In this document: piece by piece, positions 25,801 through 38,110 of the stretch
Numbering within the stretch: position 1 is the first letter of the stretch
Layout of the letters: every line of letters starts with the position of its first letter
Source of the DNA: Stercorarius parasiticus
Lineage: Eukaryota; Chordata; Aves; Charadriiformes; Stercorariidae
Assembly: GCA_013396915.1 (NCBI GenBank)
Contig: VWZL01001289.1
Location: 186,001 to 250,000 of the forward strand
DNA length: 64,000 bases
Reading direction: 5' to 3'
Notes under the pieces: model-generated
What the model saw: only the letters and a program-made list of their open reading frames with translations
Told to the model about the DNA's origin: nothing
Databases searched by the model: none
Made by a program: the position numbers and the translations under genes

Positions 25801-26689
25801 TCTTTAATCATGTCTGCTTATTTGAATCAGATACTGTTTCCTGGGTCAGTCCCTAGAAAGGAAATTCCTCTTACATGCATTTATATCTGCATTTAGCTGA
25901 AAGAAAACCATCAGTTCCCAGCAATCAGTAACACCAGCACCACTCCAACTCAAAGTTGAGAGTAAGATACGCATGACTGGCAGTGGGTCTATTTACCCTC
26001 ATTTCAAGTACTGAAAAACAAATTGTGCCAGCATCTTCCACTGTCTTGTGTTTGGAAAGCACTTTTGTGAAGCAATACAATAAGCTAGTTATCACAGTTC
26101 AGGGAAAAGTAAGGATAGGGCCCAAGACAAATTTTATACCACAGTCATTTTTACATTCTTCATTCATTAAGAATGTGAACAAAAAAAAACACCGTAGGGT
26201 GACAGAAAATAGCCTGCCTTAGGCTGCCAGTAAATTTCTTTCTTGTGGGAAGTGTTTCAGCTTGAAAAACTACTGGTTTAGTAGCCACCAGGTAACTTCT
26301 GTTGCTGCTGTTGCTAGTGTCTCAGAAAAGAGTGCAAAGAGTCACAAATCTGCAGGATAGTAATATAAAAAATAAACGCTGTTCATGCTCTGAGCTAGTA
26401 TCAATCTTTAAAAAACACACGGACACCTAGTATTCTTTTCTAAAACAGTTAACCTAGCAGAAAGAATATTTTGCATACACTTCTCATTTCAGACTGCCAA
26501 TTAAAACCAACGGCAGAAGAGAGACGGCTCATTAACAGCAGGCTATTAACACGGCACCAAGCCCTGGTCCCGAAACTGACTCTGGAAGCGTGAGGCACTC
26601 TAAACACAGGCAGGCACATGTGGAATCGGCGCTTAACGGAGCACTTTAATCAGAAGACGGCTTTAAACTCTTTTTCTAACGCTTTACAA

Positions 26690-27660
26690 CTGTTAACTCC
26701 CAGGAACGCCTTGACGCGCAGAGAAGAACGAGCCGCCTGGCCGCGGCCGCACTTCCTAAGAAAAAAGGCTGTTCGGGAAGTCCATCGAGCCTGACCAAAG
26801 CCCGGAACGACGCGGAGAGGGGTAAGGCTGCGTTTACCCCCGTCCACCCGCTCCCAACACGCGGGGAAACCGCCCGACCTCTCGGGAGCTCCCACCCACC
26901 GCCCCGACCCAGAACCGCCGGACACAGACGGGAACACGAGCCTCGTTCTTCCAACACCTGCCGGTTTCGTTTCCTCACCTCGCTCCCAGCCGCCGCTCCA
27001 CAACGCCGAGCCCCCACACTGCTGCCCTCCCGGCCGCCCGGGGGGATCCCGACTCCCCTCCGCTCCGCCCCTCGCACCCGACCCCTATGGCCTGTCCTGC
27101 TGCGGGCAGCCCGGCGAGACACTGCCCCGCCGCCGCCGCCACGGTCCGTACCGACGCCGTTCCCCTCCGCCTCAGCTCCCTCACACCCTCGCCCGCCCCG
27201 GCCTTCCCCTATCCGGCAGGCCGCCCCACNCCCGCCGCGCCCGGCCCGGCTCGGCTTGGCTCGGACCTTGCCCCGCACCTGTCCGGGAGATGGTTAAGCG
27301 TGCAGCCGCGGACAGAGGGAGGGGGAACGGCAGCAGCTCCGCTCCCCCTCAGGTCTTTTCCCTGCCGGTGCNGCGGGGAGGTGCGGGGGGTCGGGTGACG
27401 CGGCAGTCACGTGGGAGCACTCGTGCCCGGAGGATGGTCACCTGGAGCTGGGGTGNAGCGGGTGGCCTCGGCGGACGGGCTGCGCTGCCAAGCGCCCGTC
27501 GGGTGGGCCACGCTCGGGCTGGCTGCCCCTCCAGCCGGAGGGTGAGTGATATCTCTGGGGAAAGAGATTTCACGGGTCGTGGGGGGAGAGGTGTAGGTGC
27601 CGCCTCCGCGGCTCACCAGGCTGCCCCTGTTGTCCCAGCCGCCCCTCAGCGGTGCGTGCT
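26690..27660. promoter_or_regulatory. KDM4C: CpG island, KDM4C promoter, probably bidirectional
   Basis: The base composition changes sharply from AT-rich to very GC-rich with dense CpG. It includes repeated CCGCC/CGCCCC boxes and a palindromic E-box CACGTG at 27408-27413. The position, upstream of the KDM4C start-codon exon and with GLDC diverging on the far side, makes it the KDM4C promoter. On the minus strand GCGAG|GTGAGGAAAC (exon end at 26979) is a strong donor, and GGACAG|GTGCGG (exon end at 27279) is a second candidate, so the non-coding first exon could end at either. I cannot place the transcription start. Single Ns lie at 27230, 27372 and 27456. Long ORFs across the island are a by-product of high GC. 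Confidence 0.8.
27408..27413. promoter_or_regulatory. E-box CACGTG in the CpG island
   Basis: The palindromic hexamer sits in the context AGTCACGTGGGA, which fits USF/MYC/TFE-type bHLH-ZIP binding sites. It is close to the presumed promoter core. Function is inferred from the motif only. Confidence 0.5.
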
Positions 27661-29699
27661 CTTGAACGGAGAGCTGGCGTCGTCTTGCACCGTCCGGGAA
27701 ATACTTGAGGAAAACAGAAGCCCTAAGTTTACGGACAGAGTCGGTCCGTTAACCTCAACGATGCGTACGTAACAGGCAAGCCCGTGCTGGTCCGTACAAA
27801 TGGTCTGTACGATCTGTCACAGCAAGCCACTAGGTCGACTTGGTTATCCTAATCTTCACGTCGTCGTGTCCCTTATCAGTCAGTACTGCTCTACGAAAGT
27901 GATGTTGTTTCCAGAACTTCAATGTTACTTTTAGTGACTAAGCCCCACAATGCTGTGTGTCATGCATTTACTTTCTGCAGTGCCACGGTACAGTGTAATT
28001 TTGACTGTTCAGTTTGCTGCTAAAATAAATCAGTCTGGTTTTTAACTCTCTGACATGCTTTGATTTTTCTTACTAAGCAGTAATCTCTGATCTTTATCTC
28101 TTTATCTTTCATTTTAGCTTCTGGTTGCTATGTTCAAGAAAGTGAAAAAATACCAAAAGATAACTAAAGGACAAGTACTTTTTAGATGTGCTTCTTCTAG
28201 CCATACCTATTATGTTAAAGGAAGTTTTACTTTACACTTGAATTTAAGTGCCAAAGACTTTTTTCAGTACTAATGAAACCTGAAAATACAGGATTATTTT
28301 TTTTTAAGGAACATATCTGATGCTATAACTTGTCAGTGCTCAGAGACTGTTACGTTATTTTGTCATTTGGACACAGTACTATACATTAAATGGTAATAGT
28401 GCTGTGCATACTATATCTTCGGACCCAAAAGACCTCATGCAACCATATCTTTGAATGTATGGCACCACTATTTCCAGGAACGTCTAATATGCATCATCCT
28501 CATCTGCCTTAGGAAAGGGATTTTATTTCACTGAGTATAGGAGAAACAGAGAAAGTCGTTTTCTTTCTTCTTCAAGCCTTTGGGGATATGAAGAAAATGT
28601 TTATTTAATGCTTACAGGAAAACAGTGCAGCTGAATGCAGTTTCTCGTTCGGTTTGCTCTATGTATGTTGATTCAAATATAAAGCGCAAAAGATTGATGA
28701 TTTAGGATTGTTTTCAAATGTGATTTGTAAGATTGATGCTGAGGACTTGTTGATGAGAAAGTACAGCAGTGACTCTTGAAAGTGAGTCAGCACCTCTCCT
28801 TATCTGGTCTTCTTTCAGGTTACATGTCTCCATGAGGTCATTTCATGCCTGGAGTGTGTTACTGTATTGTCAGAGCGTACACCTCTCCGTGCCCCTGGCT
28901 CTGCTCTCCCAAGTGATGGACTGAGGGTGCAGGTGGGTACTCGGAAAACATTAACCTAACCCTCATCGTGCTATGGCTATGGAAAACTATGCCTTGATGT
29001 CATTTTTCAAAGCCAGTAGCTTAGCACGTCTGGCTTGCTAAATGGAAGTAAGGACACTGGCCTTCTTCAGAATAGTTACGTAGCTATGCACAGTCAATAG
29101 ATAAATGTTTTAGCTTTATTAAACTGCTCCGGCACCGTGCTTTCAGTACTCGCTGATTGCCGCCTTTACTTTCTTGGGTTCATCTCAAAGCACCTGTGAA
29201 TTTGCTGACATGTTCTAGCTGGCATGAAGAATTTTTTTCTTACTGAGGTTTAAGGAAGCTCTTCGGCACTTTGTTCCTGCCTTTCATGTTATGGGCTATG
29301 CCTTTAGGTCAATGTTGGCTAGTAACAAAAACCTTGGTCACATTACCACAGCCACTAAGAAAAAAGGATGTAACCCCTGAGTTCCCTCACTTTTAAGTTG
29401 CTGTTTTAAGAAGCACAAGCTTCTGACCAAAAAACGTCCTTTCAGCTGTATGATAGTGTAAGTACCTTCTCTCTTTCACCCCCCTCAGCAGAGTTAGAAG
29501 CCACTCCTGTGTGAGGAGTTCCTGCCTAAGTTACGAGTTTGTCCTCCATGACACTTCGAGGTCCCTGTTTCAGTGTTGTACTACTCATGGTGAAAACTTA
29601 TTTACTTAATATCATCTGAACTTCCTGTATTGCAGTTTATATGTTTGTCTTGTCTCATCACTGTGTGTTTCCAAGGAGGCTCCATCTTTCTATGCCCTC

Positions 29700-29925
29700 A
29701 CACTAGATAACGGTGGACAGCAATAAGATAACCCTGAAACCTTGTCCTCTTAAGGCTGAACAAACCCAGCTCCCTCAGTCGCCACTCATATATCGTATCC
29801 TCCAGCCTCTGACAGTCTCGTGGCCTTCCACTGGACTTAAGCGTGTCAATGTCTTTGATACACTGTAAAGCCAAAAACTGGACACAGCACAGTATTTCAC
29901 CCAAATTGGTGCAGAATATATCATT
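29700..29925 (-). repeat. Degraded CR1 LINE fragment
   Basis: A minus-strand reading contains the CR1 ORF2 C-terminal motif [12 protein letters not shown] and earlier LCCVQFLALQ, corresponding to the usual YCVQFWAP part. Plus-strand text such as GGCTGAACAAACCCAGCTCC is the complement of the CR1 'gagctgggtttgttcagcc' block. The copy is old, with many substitutions. Confidence 0.75.
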
Positions 29926-30750
29926 TATGGTTTTGACTGTAGGTTGCTTCCATATTGTGTAGCAGGAATACTATGAAATCTTTTCAGAATTTTAAGTGAC
30001 ATGTCTGCTTAACATGAGTAGCATAGCTATCTAAACTAAGGTTACTTTTGAGGCAGAAAAAGTTCTCTTGTAGAATTCCAGTGCAATACTTCTTAAAACA
30101 CATGAGGTGGCAGCAAACAGCAGAAGCAAAGTGCTGCTAGCCCAAGGCAGAGAAGCTGTTGGCAATGAGACAGATTTTGCCATGCTCTTAATATTGTCTA
30201 GATTGTGCAGGTTGCTGTAATTTCTGTTATACTGCATTGAGTTATAAATCAGGACATGAGTGCTGGCTGTTCGATTGTAATCCTGGCTGAAACCTTCTGT
30301 AGCCTGTATATTTGTTTAATAGTGTGCAATTTAGCAGTGTTACAAAAATACGTTGTGCAGACTACAAAGGATAAATAACTTTTTTTTGAACTATGTATCT
30401 TTTGTCAATTTTACATGTTTGTCATCATGTCTTCATCTTAAAAATGTTGATAGCAATATTAATCTCTCTTAGTGTTCTGGAAATTCTTTCACTTAGGGAA
30501 CTTTGTAGCTGTTAAACATTTCAGTGACGTGAAGACGATGTTAGTCATATTTAACCAGTGAATGATGTACTGTAAAAACAGTAACAGTAAAAATAGGGAG
30601 TTAGTTTACCCAGGGATATATTTGGTAGGTAGCCTCCTTCTGTTAATGTTGTTATATACAGATCAAAAGTATTTTGAGTGCTCCAACTCAGACAGAGGTT
30701 ATTAGCTTGATACAGAAATTTCCGGAATATCTCTGCATCTGTTAGAAAGG

Positions 30751-31544
30751 TGTCCTGGTTTGAGATAGAACAAAAAGAATTTTTAGTAATTTTACTTTTC
30801 AATTAAGTCTCTTGTAACTCACTGCGTTGTCTTAAATTAAGGGTATGTTTTTCAGACAGTGTTTGCTACTAGCAGTGCTAAGGTCTGATGTTGATAGTTA
30901 ATGCCAAGGAATGGTATGCAGAGAGGCTCTTGCTTATACTTACTTCTGTAACAACCAAGGTCAGCTAACTTTGTTATGTCCCACATCGGAGGGTCGGAAG
31001 CAGAAGAGCATTGAAGGGTCGCACCTGTGGGGAGAAGCAGACAGGACAGGTGACCCAAAACTGACCCATGGGATATTCCGTCCCGTCTGCATCATGCTCA
31101 GCATAAAATCTGAGGGATCCAAGGGATCAGACTCTTCCTTCAGCGGCAGGTGTCAGAGGAGGGCTCTGTTTGCCTTTCATCCCGATCCATGTGTTCCTGA
31201 ATCCGGTTCATGTCTGCTGCAGACTCCAGTCCCGGTGCTTTCCAGTGATGTGATCACAGAATCATAGAATGGTTTAGGTTGGAAGGGACCTTAAAGATCA
31301 TCTAGTTCCAACCCCCCTGCCCTGGGCAGGGACACCTCCCAATAGACCAGGCTGCTCAACGCCTCATCCTGGGAGGTCAGTATTGGTTTTGAATATATTT
31401 GTATATATTTCATTATTTTCTTATTAATATTTCATTATAGCTGTTGTAGGGTTTTTTCCAACCCCTTGTTCTCTCTCTGTTCCCCTTCTGGGGAGAGGAC
31501 ATCTGTTGTTCATTTAATAGCTAGCCCAGCATAAACCTCAACAC
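30751..31544 (-). mobile_element. ERV solo LTR, split by a nested CR1
   Basis: Read in reverse this matches the LTR at 13277-14055 along its length. Shared stretches include CAACAGATG near the start, GAAATATTAATAA, CTCCCAGGATGA, GAGCCTCTCTGCATACCATT and the end CAAACCAGGACA. A 5-bp direct repeat AAAGG flanks it (30746-30750 and 31545-31549). The LTR is interrupted at about 31256-31363 by a CR1 tail; the LTR text resumes exactly where the homologous copy continues. No internal viral genes are present. Confidence 0.82.
31256..31363 (-). repeat. CR1 3' tail nested in the LTR
   Basis: The plus strand shows ACAGAATCATAGAATGG, GGTTGGAAGGGACCTTAAAG, ATCATCTAGTTCCAACCCCC and CCAGGCTGCTCAACGCC. This is the complement of about 108 bp of CR1 3' end. 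It sits between LTR sequences that are contiguous in the other LTR copy (GTGATC on one side, TCATCCTGGG on the other), so it inserted after the LTR. Confidence 0.9.
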
Positions 31545-32199
31545 AAAGGCCAGACTAGATAGAAATACAGCTCTGAGTCGAGAATTCACATACTTAATTT
31601 ATTCTTATTATATTTATTCTTGACATTTTATGTTAAACATAGAGGAAACCTTATTGTATTTAATATTGATTACTTCCGTGAAAAACCTTACCTATCCAGA
31701 TGGTGTTCCTTTCAGCCAATAGCTATTTTCCTCAAAAATTGTCAGGATAAAATAGAGAGATTATGCCATATTAGTTAAGGATGCCCATGGTCTCTGCTGG
31801 GCAATAGGTCTGGAACAGTGCATTCCAAGTCTACTCAAGCATCAAGTCTCAGAGACCCAAGTTCAGGTCTCCTAGCCAGTTCAACTCAGTTGCAGAGCAG
31901 TCAAAGGTTTCATTAGTATCTAAGAGCAAAGCTTAAATAACATTGCATAATCTGGCAATACTACATTTTTCTTTGGTCGTGTTCTTGCTGCCAGTTTTAT
32001 GAAAAATGTAATGCTAATTTCCACTAGTACCAGACCGATGGTCAAGAATCTTGATTGTTTTGTAGTGTGACAGGGATGAAAAATTAGCAATACATAATCA
32101 GGCCACCTTGTCTGCCCTCCGTGTCAAGTTGTGTTTCTTTCAGTACAGCAAGTTGTCTGACCTATTTTTAACAGTGTTCTACGTCAGATTTTTCACACT

Positions 32200-32318
32200 A
32201 TCTGTCCATTTTCTCTGTGGGATCCATGTGACTTCAGTGAGCTTTAAGAGTTTTATATGTATAAAAGACAATCCTAGGATAATGACAAGGTGAAGATGAA
32301 TATTCAAACAAGGGCAAA
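32200..32318 (+). repeat. Ancient repeat, copy 1
   Basis: The segment from ATCTGTCCATTTTC through CATGTGACTTCAGTGAG to TAATGACAAGGTGAAGATGA and ATATTCAAACAAG aligns in the same order and spacing with 34277-34396. I estimate roughly three quarters of the bases are shared. The TGACTTCAGTGAG motif recalls old amniote repeat families. Confidence 0.65.
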
Positions 32319-34135
32319 GAATGCAGAATTTTTTCTTTCCCTTCACTGTAAATAAATAAAAGAATTAATGTATGTAAGCTTACCCTAAAAAGGATGCAAA
32401 TACATCTTGTGATTAAGTACCTCATCCAGGCACTTTATACCTATGAATTTGATTTATTGATGCCAATATCCACTGAAATACAGTAAAGGAAAGTTTTTCA
32501 ATTTATAAATTGGGCATAGAGCCAAGACATATCCCACTTAGTTAAGAAGCTATGTGTTAGGGGAACCAAAATCTTTTTGTTGGGAAAGGGATAGAGATGG
32601 TTGGAGGACTGAACTCAGAACAGCCATAAGAAAAGAATCCTCTTCTATGCCGTGTTTACTACTGCCCTGTTTGTTGATTTTCTTCCATCATTGGATTGGC
32701 AGAATGTTCTTTTGCTCTATGCAGAAGCTGTGTTTTATTTCAGGACGCGATAGATGGCAGTCTTTATCTTCTGTTTGTGTTGTCCACAGGCAGTTAACTT
32801 GTCTTTTCTTCCACACAAACGACTAATCCGCTTAGAGTGCAACAGCAGAAACACAGTAAGGTTTAGCTCTGTCAGTAATCTAATGGCTTGCACTTAAACC
32901 ATAAATTTAAACCTCCATAAACTGTCCACTGGATCCACCCAGACTCTGACAAAACAAGTGGCATTTAACCATCACTGTCCTTTGCAGTTGTCTGATTTGC
33001 GGGCTGAACTGAGAAAAATGGATTTGGTTCCTTTATAAAGCCCTCATCCAGAAATGCATTCTATCCTTTTTAACTGAGCAGGTGAATGAGAGAGGTTTTT
33101 TCACTGTTGTCTTGAAGAGTGTTTCTCTGCCCAAGAAGGATAACAGAGGAACTGAGAGGAAACACTAGACACTAACTGGGCAAGTACTGACTGCAGGATA
33201 CCACGAAAGAGCTGAAAGTCTGTTTTAGCCTGTGTGATTGCTGTACATGATTTGAAACCACGAAGATAAATTGGTTTGGATGAACTATGGTATTTTTTCC
33301 AAAAGCAGAGCAGAAACTAACATTTTGGCAACTTTCTCCAATCAGGCACCTGTTGGCCTGGTTCAGGGAACAGTCATCAAACTTAGCTTTTTTGAGTTGA
33401 GAAAGCCCCAAAATGTGATAGACCTGAATTCTGCCACAAGTTGACTAACAAGAAAAGACAGCCTGAAGGAAAATCTAGTGGTCCCATGATCATAAGTGGA
33501 AATTTAGAAAGCTTCCTTAAAAAAAAAAAAAAAAGCATTGCTCCCATCACCAACGTTGTTTATTCTAGCATCTTTTGTCTTTAAAACACTTTTATATGGT
33601 AATAATGGAGGTAGCTGAAATAACTTTACCTTCAGTTAACTGCAGAGAACAAGTATAAAGGAAAAAAATTAACCAAGTGTATACAGCCGAAAACAATGCC
33701 TTAGGATACTATTTTCTAGTATTTGCTCTGGGTTTAAAATTCTTGAGAAACTGGAAATTAAATGCAATTTGTACTAACCAGGAGTTGCCACACTTCTAAT
33801 TGTTCGCTTAAATTCTAAATTATAGTATCTTATAGGAAGACATAAAAGGTTAGCATTTGTAGAGCAAAGGAATACAAAGCCAGAAATCTAATTTTTTGCC
33901 TTTGAGATCTTTGTTCAAACATCAAATAATTTGGTTTCAATATTAAAACTTTTAGCTAACTTCAGTTTACATATGCAGAATCCTTTAGTAAATAAGTTGT
34001 GATTTGTAAGCAGTCAGAATTAACATTAAATGGTTCAATCTTCTTACATTTGAAGTTTTAAAGATTGGTCATTTTCAGAGTTAATGTAAGGTAATTAAAT
34101 ACTGAAATAAGTTTTTACTTTATTACCTACATTAC

Positions 34136-34177
34136 TTTATTATTATTATTATATTTATTATTATTTACTTTATTACT
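34136..34177 (+). repeat. TTA/TTATT microsatellite
   Basis: This is an imperfect run of TTATTATTATTATTATATTT followed by ATTATTATTTACTTTATTAC, a simple-sequence tract in the intergenic spacer. Confidence 0.85.
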
Positions 34178-34276
34178 ACATTACGTATATAAAAAGTCCT
34201 GGCAAAATGTGGGATTACTTCTGGAATTGCCCTCTGAGAAGAGATTTTGAGAAGAGGAAGTTTAAAGCCCAATATC

Positions 34277-34396
34277 TGCCCATTTTCCCTGCAGCACCCA
34301 CGTGACTTCACTGAGTTTTGAGAGTTTCATGTGCACAAAAGACTAACCCAGAATAATGACAATGTGAAGATGAATATTCGAACAAGAAGGAAGAAA
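34277..34396 (+). repeat. Ancient repeat, copy 2
   Basis: This is the partner of 32200-32318. Shared blocks are ATCTG(T/C)CCATTTTC, C(A/C)(C/T)GTGACTTCA, AATAATGACAA and GTGAAGATGAATATTC. The two copies lie about 2.1 kb apart in the same orientation, either as two insertions of one family or as an old local duplication. Confidence 0.65.
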
Positions 34397-36509
34397 TTTT
34401 TTTAGGTTTGGGACAAACCCATTTTATTGGGGCTTGCATAGCTGGCATAGCTTCTGATTTTTTAAACTGGATTAAAATCTTAGGACATCATAGAGTTAAT
34501 TATAGGACCAGAATCTCAAATTAGAACTTCAGTTAAAATGAGTAAGCCAGCTGGCTATGCAGGTTTTTGAGAGCACACACTGCTGAACTAGTGTTACTGT
34601 GTTTATACCTTTTATTTGATTTTTAAAAGAAGCAAATTCATCATTTGATCTCAGAGCCTATTGCTACAAGCAATATTCTTTTCCAGCTGAGCCACAGCTA
34701 ACGTGCCTTTTGTTCTTTTTTCTTTGTGTCCCTTTTATCACTTCAGTGTGTTCTTCCATGTGTTGCAAAGTACAGATGGTGAAATGCTTCGGGTCACACA
34801 ATGTTGTCTGTTAATTCTTTTGTGAGCTGTGGCGCCAGCTAATCCCCATTTTTAAATTTCTGATGTGTTCTGTGCAGTCACTTTCTTTTGGTTTAATCAT
34901 TATGCCTGAAATAAAGAATGGCTCTTAACAGCTAAAAGGCAAAGGCATTGAGACAAATTGTTCTTCCACAGACATTCATGGAATTTATTGGCTTCACTCA
35001 TACAAAAAACAATAGCAAAAAGGAAAAAATTACCCACTGTTTTACACAGTGATAAAGTCTTCAGGAATATGAGAAACAAAGCTACATCAGACGGCTACAG
35101 CATGTACAGAAAGAGCGCATGCTCCAAATAGATGCTCAAACGTACTCAACGGGATATTTTAGTATAATGAAAAAGGGGAAGGGAACAGCGAGTGACAGAG
35201 AAGTGAACAATGTTAGTAGGGGTGGCAGATGTAGGAAATAATATATGGTATTGCTATAAACATCCTAAAGAACTCTCTCAGCCCAAGACTAACAGTATGA
35301 AGACTATTAACCTGTGGGAAGAAAATGAGGAGGGAACTGCGCGCCTAACTTAATTGTAGCACTGCTGAAGTAACCCAATTAGAATAAAACAGTAAAATTG
35401 TTAAAACACACATGCAAGTGCTGATGTTGGGCCGCACCCAAAAACTGTGCTTTCCAAAATGTAGCTTGATAATGAAATGTGACATTCTGTGCATTTCAAA
35501 GGCATGGCCAAACAGAAGCTGAGCCTTTTCACAGTGTACAGTGTCACCTTTTGTTCTCTGCTCCTAAATGTGGTGGACAGTGGGTGGCGTTTGTGTTGAA
35601 TGCAGGGTATTTCTCTTAACACAGTTTAGGTCAATCCAACAGCATGCCTCTACTGAGATGAGATCACATTTCTTTTACGCGCAGCCCCCCACACTTGCTT
35701 ACATCACTTGTCTTGCATCAGCTCTGGAGCTTACTAGACCCTCCATTTGAGCTGACTCATCTCATTAATCAAGTGATTAAAAAAAAAAAACTTTTTCTGA
35801 TAGATTAGGAGATGGAATCAGTACATAGAAAGGGCTCTTCAGTGCAGAGATGTCACAAAAGCACCTGGTGTGAACAGAAGAGTATGTGACATCTTTCATT
35901 TTCAATAGTGATCAGTGCAAGCCATCCTTAATTATGTGGTTCTCATTGTCCGTCTGCATCCTTTTATTAGTACAACTTTTCATTTGTTTGTCTCTTAAAC
36001 TCTTTTTATAAAGTTTAAAAATACATTTTAAAATAGCACTTCACTGAATCATTTCTGTTCAAATTAAAGGAGTTATACTGCCTGAACAATATGGGAGCTA
36101 CTGTTAAGAAATCTGACTAATGAGAAGAGTCTCACACCCTACAACAACAACTGGATAGAAGGAAGCTAAGTCCTTTCATGGTTGTAGGCTGTGCTTCTCT
36201 GCTATCCAGTTTAAAAGGCATTCTGGGAATTCCTACATTCTTTAGAGAAAGTGCTGCTAACAGTATTCAGCTGTAGATGGAAATACCTTTTTTCCCTTCC
36301 TTTTTTGGTGGTCTTGCTGAGAGAGAATACACATTTAATTTATACAGAAATTAAATGAGCTGCTGTGAGCTTCCCATCTTTCCTAACATCCTACAATCCC
36401 AACATTCTTAGCCTCTCTATCAAATTGCTGTAAACACTCCTGCATAATAACGGTTACTGTACCCTGCAACATTGCTGCTTATTTGCGGCTGCATCCCCAC
36501 AAAGAACTT

Positions 36510-36575
36510 GGTAAGCTGGAAAAAAAAAGAGAAATCGAGAAAAAAAAGGGAAATCAAAAAAAAGGAAGGCAAGCT
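36510..36575 (+). repeat. A-rich purine tract
   Basis: The tract is built from A runs alternating with GGAAATCAA/GAGAAATCGAG units, almost free of pyrimidines. It is low complexity with no coding value. Confidence 0.75.
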
Positions 36576-38110
36576 TACAAACAGATGGGACACTGACGAG
36601 GCACTGGTTAACACTGGGTGTACTTGGCCCCAGCATTGCCAGAAGGTACTGCATTCCCCTACTCCAAGGCAAAATGAAATACAGGTTAGGTCTGACAGCT
36701 ATGGCTACCAGCTCTCATGAGTGTCACTATTGGACGCTCATCAGATTTATAGTAGTCATCAGACTACACTAATTGGCAGTGTAAGAGCAAATGGCAAGAT
36801 GTGGTTTATGGTTTATGAAGCTTTGAAACAGCCTACTCCAACATGTTGGCATGAAACTGCTTTATATATTTCTCTTCCTTTGGGGGTAGGAGGAATGCTA
36901 CAAAAAAAAATCTTGAATGCCTGTTACTTGTTTTCATATATCTTGTAAGTAAGTGTTTTCAGGTTAATTTATGGATGGTTTTACAAAGAGTGAAATCCAA
37001 ATGATTGAGGACCTGACTCTGGCAAAATGAAGACTCCCGTACAATAATGTCCATTTTCCCCACTCCAGCCAAAACTACTGAAAGACACTTAAGGCATTTT
37101 AGGTTACTACTCTTATTTTAGTAAATGGAAATCCTAACACTAAGACTGCAATTTCAGTAGATAACATGTGGATCTAACAGCTTCTCCCTCTCTCACTTTG
37201 AGACACTCCCACCATTTTCTAGACTTCTTTGTTAGCTGATCAAGCTCATTAACTAAGCAGAAAACTAACCCAGAAAAAGAAAGATAGTTTCCTGCATGAT
37301 TAGCAAGATGAAATGATTCATCATCCAAGAAGGAGAAGGAAACTCACAAATGAGAACAGGAAAAAAAAGATGGAAACGTAAAGTTTCCTCTTTCTTAACA
37401 ATAGTGAGTTACTGCAGCACTAGAGATAAGACTTTTCATGTCTTATCAACAAATAACTTACAGTTAACTTCAAAAAAATTTGTTAACACTGAATTATGTA
37501 TCGATACGATACTATGGTACAGTAGAACACTAAAGCTAGTTTTCCCAAATAATAGAGTGCTAGTGAAATCTAATACCACAAGTAGCAGAGGAGGAAGACA
37601 GTAATCATAACTAGACTTGCTAGGTATTGCTTATTGTATGAGGGGTTTTTAAAAGCAAAGATTATAGTTACCTCTATAGAGATCCATGTGCATTAGAATT
37701 TATGCCTATGATTTTGAAGGGAAGAAGGCTTAATCAATGCCATTATTTTGATACACAGAATATAAAAATATGAGCTATTAAGTAGTTTATATGTAAAGAT
37801 GTATAAAAACAGAAGATGAAATGTAAATAAAGAGTGCATGGTTGTGTTTAGTGAGGTCTCAGACTGGTGTTTCTACCTATGAGAAGGAGGAAAGAAGATA
37901 AATGTTATTAAGCAAAGCTAGTAACAGAGCAAGGGGGATGCTGCTGTAAAAGAAAACTGAAGAAAACAAAAGGAAAACGGGAACAGCAGAGCAGAACCTA
38001 GAAACCAAAAGAAGCAGAAAAAGGAAAGATATATAAGGGGAAAAAAACGAAAGAGCTAAGACGGATAATTTTAGTCTGTAGAAGCTAGACTCTCTGAAAT
38101 GCACTAATAC

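Larger units (their letters stand above)
11090..26978 (-). other. KDM4C: KDM4C intron 1
   Basis: This 15.9-kb stretch lies between the presumed non-coding first exon in the CpG island and the start-codon exon. It holds a CR1 tail (11865-12397), an ERV solo LTR (13277-14055), an internally deleted CR1 (14771-15029), a CR1 with reverse transcriptase sequence (about 20650-21965) and a 28-bp tandem duplication (22757-22812). From 15030 to 20650 and from 22813 to about 26650 I see only AT-rich sequence with homopolymer runs. The right boundary depends on which first-exon donor is used. Confidence 0.65.
1..27279 (-). other. KDM4C: KDM4C locus, 5' part (promoter to intron 4)
   Basis: This is the 5' portion of the gene for lysine-specific demethylase 4C, a nuclear Fe(II)/2-oxoglutarate dioxygenase that removes methyl groups from H3K9me3 and H3K36me3. 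Three coding exons on the minus strand splice in phase to give the first 145 residues. The segment [20 protein letters not shown] and the N-terminal [13 protein letters not shown] fit KDM4C better than KDM4A or KDM4D, as judged from memory. The JmjC catalytic domain, PHD fingers and Tudor domains lie beyond the left edge. The right boundary is approximate because the first exon is non-coding; the CpG island near 27 kb is the likely promoter. GLDC starts about 23 kb away in the opposite direction, the same divergent layout as in mammals. Confidence 0.9.

Noticed and set aside
26650..27772. Long ORFs of 103-200 codons across the CpG island on both strands
   Set aside because: High GC removes stop codons. 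The frames are low-complexity (Gly/Arg/Ala/Pro-rich), contain Ns, lack any domain and overlap the KDM4C promoter.
13277..31544. The two LTRs considered as ends of one provirus
   Set aside because: They are in opposite orientation, about 16.7 kb apart, have different flanking repeats, and the KDM4C promoter lies between them. They are independent solo LTRs.
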